Below are positions 54,575-64,000 of a stretch of DNA of 64,000 nt, one piece after another. Source of the DNA: Gonocerus acuteangulatus (taxonomy: Eukaryota > Arthropoda > Insecta > Hemiptera > Coreidae). Location of the stretch: positions 154,670,438 to 154,734,437 of the forward strand of contig OX328123.1 of the NCBI GenBank assembly GCA_946811695.1. The letters run 5' to 3'. The translations under genes were made by a program, and so were the position numbers. How positions within the stretch are numbered: position 1 is the first letter of the stretch; every line of letters begins with the position of its first letter. The notes beneath the pieces are model-generated. The model was not told where the DNA came from. It saw nothing but the letters and a program-made list of their open reading frames with translations, and did not search any database.

Positions 54575-55087
54575 TGAAATTGAAAATGAACTTATTTCTC
54601 CGATTGACATCGCCTAATCAAAACTTTCTTTAGAACTATTTTTGTAGAGCATTTAGTGACCTTTCTAATGGTCACCTTCCGTTTCCCAAGATTCTCAACC
54701 TTTTTCGAGATTTTAAGGAAAGTATACAAAGTTAACAAAACTTTTCATGTCTGTTAATAAACTATTTTATTCTAACCCTTCCTTAACTCCAAACGTACCC
54801 AAACCAAAAACGGCATTAAACAACTATTTTTCCAATTTTCTCGAAAACGGTTAAAGCTATCGTCTTAAAAATGGTTTCCTAGGCCAAGAAGCCTATAAAA
54901 CGAGTACTTGCAAGCATATGAAGTAAGCGAAACGATTTTTTTTTTGCGGAAGATTCGCTCCAAAAACCATGTTCCGGTGAGCGGATTCTGCTGGTTAACG
55001 AACTTGACCTTTCAAATTAGACGAAAGATTTTTGTACGAAATGTCATCAAAATCGGACCGTTTTTGAGCTTTCAGGGCCGCGAACAG

Positions 55088-55144
<57 letters not shown>

Positions 55145-55285
55145 AATTTGAACCACCGTTATTTTCGTTCTCTAGGGGTTCTGAACCGCAAAATTTTTTA
55201 GTCGGCACTTCCAGATTGTTTCATGAAATCAACCTTATAAGCGGGGTTCCTCCCTCCCTGTGAAGGGAGGGAGGAACCGCGCTAA
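54575..55285 (+). mobile_element. Helitron-like family F, copy 6 (best 3' end)
   Basis: F core, (AT)n at 55094-55141, and a perfect 15-bp stem (55245-55259 with 55264-55278, loop GTGA) followed by GCG and CTAA at 55282-55285. The 5' end is missing. Confidence 0.8.
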
Positions 55286-56708
55286 AAGTAAAGAATGGAG
55301 GAAAATAGCTACAGGAATTGATATTATTAGAAATAAGTTAAGAGCAAACTACTACTATGTTAGCACGGTAATGATATACAATTATGCAACATGAATGGAC
55401 ATTAGGAATCTAATGAAAATTAACTAACTGTTTCAAATGAATCGCTGAATGGTCTTGGCAGCACATCCCCAATAAAAAAACAAAAAAAAAAACGACAACT
55501 TAGAGACACAGAACATTTATTAGGTTAAACTTTTCTGGCAAAGTTCCAATCAGTTTGTTTTACTTGAAGGAATGGATTGCAATAATAAAACTCAATATGG
55601 CCCATATATTCAGCATTAATAGAAAAATAAGTTTATTAAATGATACGACAACAGCAATATGTGTAAATATAAATTATAGTTCTACCTATTGAAATACAAA
55701 TAAGATTCGACACATAGGAACGCCACTAACTAAGCACACTGTTTAACAGGATAGTGTTTAACTTTACAAAAAAAAAAAAAAAATAAATAAATAAATAAAA
55801 AGAATATAGGTGTTTTGCTAAGTTCTAATTGTAAACTCGATCGAGGGTTCGGTTTCCACTAGAGGTTATTTTTTTTTTTTTTTAATGAATAAGCCCTACT
55901 CAGGTTAGGAAAGGGTGGTAAAATATAAAATACCCGTACGAATAATCTGTGTCTAAACTACATGTAATACAAAGTATAAAAATTAAAAGAACCACCATTT
56001 ACTCTTTCCCCCCTTTTGTTTTATTTTTTTTTTAATTCTTGTATTTTTTACAGTTAGTCCCAGACTATGGAGTCGTATTTTCTATTTATTTATCATTCTT
56101 TTTTTCATGCTTTTTAATTTATCCACTTATTTGTTTTCCTCATTTATACTTTTTATGCATGAATATACTTCTATACTTATGTATACATATTTATATACAA
56201 GCTCTCATAAAATATAAGCAGTATTGTTATACGAACATATTTCGCAACACAATAGTCACTTAAATTAGTGCATTTAATTATTTTATTCTTGTAATTGTTT
56301 TTATTTCATTTTTTTTTTCTTGAATAGACAGAGAACATTTTTGTTTCTTGCTTCTATCACGAACTAATCACCAAAGTTCCGAAGCTCACAAGAAAATAAA
56401 TAAATGTGTAGACATTAATATTTAAATAATATTTATTTTGTTGTAGAGGAAACACCTATTTCCAATGTACCAATTTTGCTTATCTTTAAAAGTCGGTTGT
56501 GTTCGGTTTTATACCGAATATTGTTGCAATATCAATAACATACCCACCGTTCGGGGCTTGTTAACAATTTATGTCCGGATTAACACCCCCTTCCCTTGCA
56601 AAGGGACGGGTTTTGCCGGGTAAGGAACTTGTCCAATCTTTTGTTAATATAGCGAGTACAAAATGATTAATACTTCGAATTGTGCTGAAAAGAAAAAAAA
56701 AAAAAAAA
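55286..56708. other. Unassigned AT-rich stretch
   Basis: Homopolymer tracts at 55768, 55868 and 56025. A 74-residue hydrophobic frame at 56039-56263 has no recognisable motif and lies in T-rich DNA. Confidence 0.35.
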
Positions 56709-57475
56709 TCCTTCACGCAGGAAGCTGCATAACTAAGCACTTTCCTCGGAATTTGGGTAGTTAAGACTGCATTCCTGAATAATTTGTTTACAATAACGTT
56801 TATAATTAAAATAAAAAATATGAATAGTTCTTCTCTTTTACATTTGTAATGAGCAACTCAATGGATTATTTTAATTATTAATTTTTTAAATGATTTGCAG
56901 AGTTTTGTGTATGCTTGGAACTAAACTACTTAATAGATACACGAACACGTCACATTGTCGTCTGAGGCAGGTACGGGACATAGTACGCCTAGCGGTAGAC
57001 ATGAGAAGTAATATCAAGACAGAGGCACTCCAAGCGGCAGCTTTGCCAACTTACGTTTCACTGGAAAGGTCTATTCAATCACAGTACAAAGTAACCCCCC
57101 CCCTTCCGATAGACCGATTTAGTTCATTTTTACAATACAACTGAAATTATGACCGGTATGGGCAAATTAGTAATTTCGCTCCTGAGTAACCCCCCCTCCC
57201 TCCTAAAAAAACGGATTTTGTTTATTTTTACAGCGTATTTTTCTCTTTAGATGACTAAAACGAATATCGAATTTCGTGTAAATATAACATAAGCTACGGC
57301 TGGCATGGCCAAATTAGTGTTTTTGGTCCGGGATAACCCCCCCCCCCCCCCCCCCCCTCCCGCTGGCCAATTTTGGTGGTTAACGAACTCGTTCAATCGC
57401 TTGCCAAGTGAAAGCTATATACCAAGTTTCGTGACGAAAAAACAAATACCCTTCTGCCTATCGTGTTAACAGACT

Positions 57476-57532
<57 letters not shown>

Positions 57533-57540
57533 TTTTAAGC

Positions 57541-57875
57541 TACTTCGCTGGGAATTCAATGAGTTGGTCATTCAGCATCTATCTCCAGCGGTCTTGCTCC
57601 TCCTGTCATCGCAATATTTCACCGGGTTCCTCTCCGGCTTTTTCGGGCTGTCACTCATCCTGGCTGGTTGGTAAGGGAATGATTGAGGGTTAATAAGCTT
57701 ATTGGCTCGCACAATCTCCGACCAAAACGTATAAAGGGAGCCCAGGCCAAGGACGGACTCATCCCCTTACCAACCAGCAAGGATGAGTGAATGCCCGAAG
57801 AAGCCGGAGAGGAATCCGGCGAAATAATGCGATGCAAGGAGGAGCAAGACCGCTGGAGACAGATGCCGAATGATG

Positions 57876-57876
<1 letters not shown>
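57541..57876. repeat. PLE-tail fold-back 5
   Basis: Arms 57541-57680 and about 57765-57876 are reverse complements (CTCCAGCGGTCTTGCTCCTC, TGGCTGGTTGGTAAGGG). Spacer about 85 bp. Related to fold-back 3. Confidence 0.8.
57795..57830 (+). ncRNA. Hammerhead-like motif
   Basis: CCGAAGA (one change from CTGANGA), perfect 5-bp helix II GCCGG/CCGGC, GAAAT. A matching copy lies on the minus strand of the left arm (about 57617-57650) with CCGAAAA and GCCGG/CCGGT. The U-to-C change in the core should weaken or abolish cleavage. Confidence 0.45.
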
Positions 57877-57941
<65 letters not shown>

Positions 57942-58058
57942 AATTTTAACGGGGGTATTTTTCGGTGTCTACTAGGCAGGGTCAGATTCGAAGACATTTT
58001 TCAAAACCTCTGTCATGAGTGCAACCTCAATAGCTACTTTCCTTGAGGAAAGTGCTAA

Positions 58059-58448
58059 AATATATCAAGATCGAGAGAAGGAATGAAGACGAAGTAAAAG
58101 AGCGTTGATTTGTAAGCCTTGCACAACACAAAGAATACTTCTCAGGGTAAGTTTGTTAAGCACACTTGACAGCAAACAAACCGCACAGAAGGAGGACTTA
58201 ATTCCCTATTCTAAGCCACTTGGGAGTGCGCGAGTTGAAAGCTTGCCCACTTCATCTTTTATTTACCGTCGAGGTTTTACAACAGTCTATAATCACGACT
58301 AAACGTCTTACTGATGTTTACCCCAAAAAAACTAACGTTGAAAAAAAAAAAAGGCGGAGGTCCCCAGGCCTCTCCCAATACTAGATTAGATTGGTATTAG
58401 TATTAGTATGATATAAGAAAGGGTGGTGGCTTTTCTTTAGAAAAACGT
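58059..58448. other. Unassigned
   Basis: A 65-residue frame at 58105-58302 has no motif. Confidence 0.3.
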
Positions 58449-59575
<1,127 letters not shown>

Positions 59576-60089
59576 AAAGAAAAGGCATCAGCCCTATCCT
59601 GGCTAGAAAAGGGCAGTAACCTATAGATAACCCGACCCAAAATTCTTAGTTAATAATAATTAAATTAAAATCATGAATCTTCAATAGAGGGTGTGATACT
59701 GTGTTTCTCAAAGAAATGTTGCAACACTTTTTTCAGAAATGATGCAACCTCAAAAGCGGAACGTGATAATTAAATAATGTACTAAAAATAAATAACGGAC
59801 TTATTCTTCTGCATATTTTAAAATCAAAAAGGCAATTATCTACAGAAAACTTTACTTAAGAAAAAGTCAATTTTTCCCTCATTAGGTATATTGTTAGTAA
59901 TTGCCTTGTATATCTAGTATACGAAGCAAGATGGTGGCTTGTAACAGCTGACTAACTACCATATGATTGTAGATATTAAATTATGGCCCTTGTCCCTGCA
60001 TATACTATACATAGCGACATGCTTTCCCCAGTTATATTGAATTGACGACACGTGCTTATTGCTTTACCCTACTCTTCAAAACAAGAAAA
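59576..60089. other. Unassigned
   Basis: No feature was recognised. Confidence 0.35.
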
Positions 60090-60440
60090 TAATCATTATA
60101 TATATAATATATATTATAAAATTCTGGTGTTACAGTGTTTGTGACCGAACTCCTCCGAAACGGCTTGACCAATTTTTATGAATTTTTTTGTGTATATTCA
60201 GTAGGTCTGAGAATAGGATCTAAACTATTTTTGATACCCCCAAGTGATAAGGGTGGCCACCCCAACAAATTTTTTTTTTTATTTCTTGGGAAAAATATTT
60301 ATTTTTTATTTTTTTCATGATTTAGCATTAAAAAATACATAAAACCTGAAATTTTCAACATTCTGTCCCCAATCCCCAATTTATAATGACGATATTAGTA
60401 CTTTAATCATAATAAATAAATTGTAGTTATAAAATTTAGT
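60090..60440 (+). repeat. Helitron-like 5' region fragment
   Basis: ATCATTATATATATAATATA followed by GTGACCGAACTCCTCCGAAA and GGCTTGACCAATTTTTATGA recalls the 5' part of canonical arthropod Helitrons (E type). No 3' end was found. Confidence 0.4.
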
Positions 60441-60689
60441 TTTATTGTAACCTGTTCCTGAAGTTAATTAAAACAGTCAATTCATGTTTCCAAATGACAT
60501 CGTTCGGAGCAACGGAAATAATTAATATTATTGGTTTTATGCACCGAATCAATGGCGAATAGCATCATTTTCAACACTTTTTTATAGAAAGCGATGTAAA
60601 CTAGGTTGAATCAATTATTTGCGTAAAATAATGTATGTTCTTAAATCAATTTTTAGACATTTTAATCAGATATTTTGACTTGGTATTTA

Positions 60690-60910
60690 TTTAATATTTT
60701 GTTTTAGATGTTGTTGTAAGTGTTTATGTCCATTAAATGTTTGAGTATTGTATCAATGTGGTGGCTGTCATCTCCGAGGAGTTCTGTCAAGTCTATAGGT
60801 ACATCAAGGTTCTGTCTTAAATAGCAGTTAGTCAGTATATGCTTGATTGTCAGTTCTGAGTTACATGTTCGGCACGTCGGTTTGTCCTTGCTAGTCATTA
60901 GGTACATCAA
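60690..60910 (-). pseudogene. Non-LTR retrotransposon C-terminal fragment
   Basis: CRTCNSELTIKHILTNCYLR and PIDLTELLGDDS match the post-RNase-H C..C...LTIKHIL..C block seen at 38.1-38.5 kb. The frame is then cut by the 103-bp repeats, which are copies of part of it. Confidence 0.75.
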
Positions 60911-61708
60911 GGTTCTGTCTTAAATAGCAGTCAGTCAGTATATGCTTGATTGTGAGTTCTGAGTTACATGTTCGGCACGTCGGTTTGTCCTTGCTAGTCA
61001 ATAGGTACATCAAGGTTCTGTCTTAAATAGCAGTCAGTCAGTATATGCTTGATTGTCAGTCCGAGTTACATGTTCGGCACGTCGGTTTGTCCTTGCTAGT
61101 CAATAGGTACATCAAGGTTCTGTCTTAAATAGCAGTCAGTCAGTATATGCTTGATTGTCAGTTCTGAGTTACATGTTCGGCACGTAGGTTTGTCCTTGCT
61201 ATTCATAAGGTACATCAAGGTTCTGTCTTAAATAGCAGTTAGTCAGTATATGCTTGATTGTGAGTTCTGAGTTACATGTTCGGCACGTCGGTTTGTCCTT
61301 GCTAGTCATTAGGTACATCAAGGTTCTGTCTTAAATAGCAGTCAGTCAGTATATGCTTGATTGTGAGTTCTGAGTTACATGTTCGGCACGTCGGTTTGTC
61401 CTTGCTAGTCAATAGGTACATCAAGGTTCTGTCTTAAATAGCAGTCAGTCAGTATATGCTTGATTGTGAGTTCCGAGTTACATGTTCGGCACGTCGGTTT
61501 GTCCTTGCTAGTCATTAGGTACATCAAGGTTCTGTCTTAAATAGCAGTCAGTCAGTATATGCTTGATTGTGAGTTCTGAGTTACATGTTCGGCACGTCGG
61601 TTTGTCCTTGCTAGTCAATAGGTACATCAAGGTTCTGTCTTAAATAGCAGTCAGTCAGTATATGCGTGATTGTGAGTTCCGAGTTACATGTTCGGCACGT
61701 CGGCTTGT
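60799..61708 (-). repeat. 103-bp satellite from a retrotransposon coding segment, 8.8 copies
   Basis: Units begin GTACATCAAGGTTCTGTCTT at 60799, 60902, 61005, 61107, 61210, 61313, 61416, 61519 and 61622. Each is a partial copy of the C-terminal coding block (minus strand, YLMTSKDKPTCRTCNSEL type). Because 103 is not a multiple of 3, the frame breaks at every junction. Variants CAATAG/CATTAG and GTCAG/GTGAG alternate, suggesting expansion in two-unit blocks. Confidence 0.93.
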
Positions 61709-62270
61709 ATATACACACGGCGTGGCGTAATGAATGGATGATATGGTACCTGCGGGTAGAGCACGTTGTGGCGTTTCAGATAAAAATGTTTTATCTTTAG
61801 TAAAAGACCTTCGGTTTTCAAGATATTCGACATTTTCGAAAATTTCAAAAAAATACACCCTTTGCCACTCTTTTTGGTGTCACAAGTCCAAATGAAGGAT
61901 TTTTTCACTTAGTTTTCTGGATAGAATTTCTGAATAAATGTGCTTTCGAATGATAACCATGATATTTGGGGCGCATGCATAGTTTCTTTTTCAAACAAAG
62001 ATCTAACTCCAATTTCATGTTTTGCTTCTTTTATTCCTATTAACCTAACGTGTTGTAAAAAAATAAATAAAATAAAATGTTACCTGAGAGGCAAATTAAG
62101 AAAAAACAGGCCTGTTTCATGAAGATTCCATAACAAGCATAAGATGGCATAACAAGCTGTATTTCCAGCCTCTTAATACCGAATAAATTCCTATTATAAT
62201 GATTCAAAGCCTAGTTTTATGTAAACCTTGTTTTTATTTTTTATTTTATTAGCATAAATATGCTTTAGAG
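61709..62270. other. Unassigned
   Basis: The segment 61730-61930 (TTTTCAAGATATTCGACATT) resembles anonymous interspersed repeat sequence; no gene. Confidence 0.3.
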
Positions 62271-62329
62271 GTGACTAAACTGAAAAAAAAAAACGCCACA
62301 CAAAAAATGTCCGCTGGCATTCGCGCATC

Positions 62330-62465
62330 CGCTGTGGCGTCGCGCATGCGCAGTGACCATGCACGAAAAAGAATACTGTATATGTCCCCAAAAAGTGTCC
62401 TCTGTTGTTTGTGCATGCGCAGTGGCGTGGCTATGTACGAAAAAGAAGACTGTATGTGTCACAGT
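62330..62465 (+). repeat. Two-copy tandem repeat of about 71 bp
   Basis: GCATGCGCAGTG...ACGAAAAAGAATACTGTATATGTC (62344 on) recurs as GCATGCGCAGTGGCG...ACGAAAAAGAAGACTGTATGTGTC (62413 on). GC-richer than its flanks. Confidence 0.7.
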
Positions 62466-62560
62466 ACATTACATAGGTTTGTCGGGTGTGCAGAACGCTC
62501 TAAACAAAATAATTTTTTTTCATTAAGATGCTTCGACTGCTGGGGTCATTAGCACCACCG

Positions 62561-62970
62561 TATAGACCTTCTTTATATATTTTCAGCAATAATGGCCTTC
62601 ATATCCCATTGAATTCATGGTAACGACCCCTCTGCCAGGTACAGAATAACAATTCTTGGACTAGATCGATTACTAACCATGATGAGGCTTATTTCAGATC
62701 CACCTCAGAAAACTAGTTATATTCAAGGAAATGCTATAAGATAAAGCGGTGCCTGTGTGTCGGACTTTTTTTCCACACATTAGATAGAAATATGTAAAAC
62801 TGGTAAATACTGTTAATATTACGTGTTCTCTTTCTGCTAGGATAGCCATCTGTACAATATGTCTGCCAGTAAACTGGTACTAGTTTTTGTACTGCCATGA
62901 AGAAGCTGAGAATTCATTTTGTCGACAGAATGTTAACTCTTCTTTGTGTCCCGTGTATCTTGTTAGTCAA
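62561..62970. other. Unassigned
   Basis: No feature was recognised. Confidence 0.35.
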
Positions 62971-62979
62971 CTGTAACCC

Positions 62980-62983
<4 letters not shown>

Positions 62984-63026
<43 letters not shown>

Positions 63027-63177
63027 GGCGCATCAACAAATCTTAGCGCCGACATCCAGGGAGCAGCCAGGAATTTTCTCAGCGAGCCCTGAGATGAGAA
63101 AATTTCTGGCGGGGATCGAACCCACCATCTCCCGCTTATGAATCTAGCGTGCTAGCCACTAGACCACGGGAGACCCC
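62984..63177 (-). mobile_element. tRNA-derived SINE, copy 5
   Basis: Same head with A and B boxes, small internal deletions, poly-A tail of about 40 nt. Target duplication CTGTAACCCTATT at 62971-62983 and 63178-63190. Recent insertion. Confidence 0.92.
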
Positions 63178-63191
63178 CTGTAACCCTATTC

Positions 63192-63362
63192 TTGCTAAAT
63201 TCCTGTTAGCTCGGGTGGTTAATGCTATCTGCTTATTATCTTGAGCTCGTAATTATTTAATTATCTGTGAGTAATTACCATGTTTTATATTGAGAGCTTA
63301 ATTAGTCTGTAAAAAAAAAATATTATAATTTCTAGTTGTGACCAGCAATTTGGAAAATGCCA

Positions 63363-63424
<62 letters not shown>

Positions 63425-63533
63425 TTGTTCGCTCTTTCACAGGCTCGTGGTCCGATCTTGATGAATGGTGGTACTACCGGAACCCTGTTCTAAGGGCGAA
63501 ATTCGTACAAAAAAAAATCGCTGTGCTTACGTT
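63192..63533 (-). repeat. (AT)n and family F fragment
   Basis: (AT)n at 63367-63417 followed by F core (GTTCGCTCTTTCACAGGCTC, GGTCCGATCTTGATGAA) up to the point where D copy 6 begins. Confidence 0.55.
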
Positions 63534-63654
63534 TTAGCACTTTCCTCCGAAGGAAAGTAGCTATTGAGGTTGGACTCATGACGGAATTTTTGAAAAATTT
63601 CTTCAAATCTTTATCGATCCTACCTAGTAGACACCGAAAATGACCCCCGTTAAA

Positions 63655-63705
<51 letters not shown>

Positions 63706-64000
63706 TGTTAACACGATAGCGGCCAGAGTTTTTGTTTTTTCGTCACGAAACTTGGTATAAAGCATTCAATTAGCAAACGATTGAAGGAGTTCGTTAACCA
63801 CCAAAGTCGGTCCACCGGAAGGGGGGGTTTACCCCGAACCCAAAACACTAATTAGACTATGTCAGCCGTAATATTTGTTATATTTCAACGAAACTTGGTA
63901 TTCGTAGTGGTAATATAGAGAGAAAAGTGAGATATAAAAATTAACTAAATCGGTTCATAAGGAGGAGGGGGGTTTACTCCGGACCGACAATACCAATTCG
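63534..64000 (-). mobile_element. Helitron-like family D, copy 6 (runs off the window)
   Basis: Starts TTAGCACTTTCCTCCGAAGG (reverse complement of the CTAA end and hairpin), (AT)n at 63661-63701, then the D core to the window end. Inserted in a family F fragment. Confidence 0.75.

Larger units (their letters stand above)
56709..58058 (+). mobile_element. Helitron-like family D, copy 5, split by a PLE fold-back
   Basis: 5' TCCTTCACGCAGGAAGCTGC, 3' hairpin CTTTCC/GGAAAG then TGCTAA. Its central microsatellite is interrupted by fold-back 5: (AT)n at 57479-57527 on one side and (CA)n/(AT)n at 57877-57941 on the other. Confidence 0.75.

Noticed and set aside
56039..56263. Small hydrophobic membrane protein
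   Set aside because: Composition reflects the T-rich DNA; no conserved motif, promoter or neighbour.

Overview
This is eukaryotic, AT-rich, intergenic DNA, most likely from an arthropod and plausibly an insect. I base that on the mobile-element repertoire: tRNA-derived SINEs with poly-A tails, Jockey/I/RTE-type non-LTR retrotransposon pieces, Tc1/mariner, pogo, piggyBac-like and PIF/Harbinger relics, abundant Helitron-type repeats, and Penelope-like elements (PLEs). The species cannot be fixed from the sequence. I found no host protein-coding gene I would defend. The only sizeable unexplained reading frame (45.2-46.2 kb, minus) has an in-frame stop and a 200-N assembly gap.

Layout: 0-4 kb is a nested set of inverted repeats (MITEs, a PLE fold-back, a Harbinger transposase relic). 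4-7.9 kb holds a non-LTR insertion with a long target duplication and a 24-bp minisatellite. 7.9-12.7 kb is a Helitron-like repeat split by a piggyBac-like element that carries about 98 copies of a 34-bp minisatellite. 12.9-22.2 kb holds two canonical Helitrons, SINEs, a PLE fold-back and retrotransposon 3' ends. 22.5-28.9 kb holds a pogo-like element, a PLE tail, a Tc1 copy broken by a PLE, and more Helitrons. 29-46 kb is a Helitron interrupted twice, a 5S-rRNA-like sequence, a transposase relic, a possible solo LTR, a second piggyBac-like MITE and a 67-bp satellite. 46-64 kb holds PLE fold-backs in AT microsatellites, two recurrent Helitron-like families (called D and F here), a near-perfect 31-bp satellite and a 103-bp satellite made from a retrotransposon coding segment.

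The main finding is a set of small RNA motifs with the hammerhead-ribozyme core order CTGANGA - helix II - GAAA - short helix III - NUH - helix I. They recur in at least six unrelated sequence versions, usually beside PLE-type tails and often inside long inverted repeats. The best copies (about 2.04, 2.25, 17.54, 23.81 and 48.12 kb) can form helix II, a closing helix I and a GUC or GUU cleavage triplet. Hammerheads in PLEs are established knowledge. The fold-back arrangement, the diversity in one window and the preference for AT microsatellites are what look notable here.

A second theme is satellite birth from mobile elements. The 33-bp array at 21.0-21.6 kb is a multimer of a Helitron 3' terminus, the 103-bp array at 60.8-61.7 kb is a multimer of a retrotransposon C-terminal segment, and the 34-bp array lies inside a piggyBac-like element. 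Helitron-like families D and F share a 5' start, subterminal inverted repeats, a related core, a central AT microsatellite and a 3' hairpin ending in CTAA.
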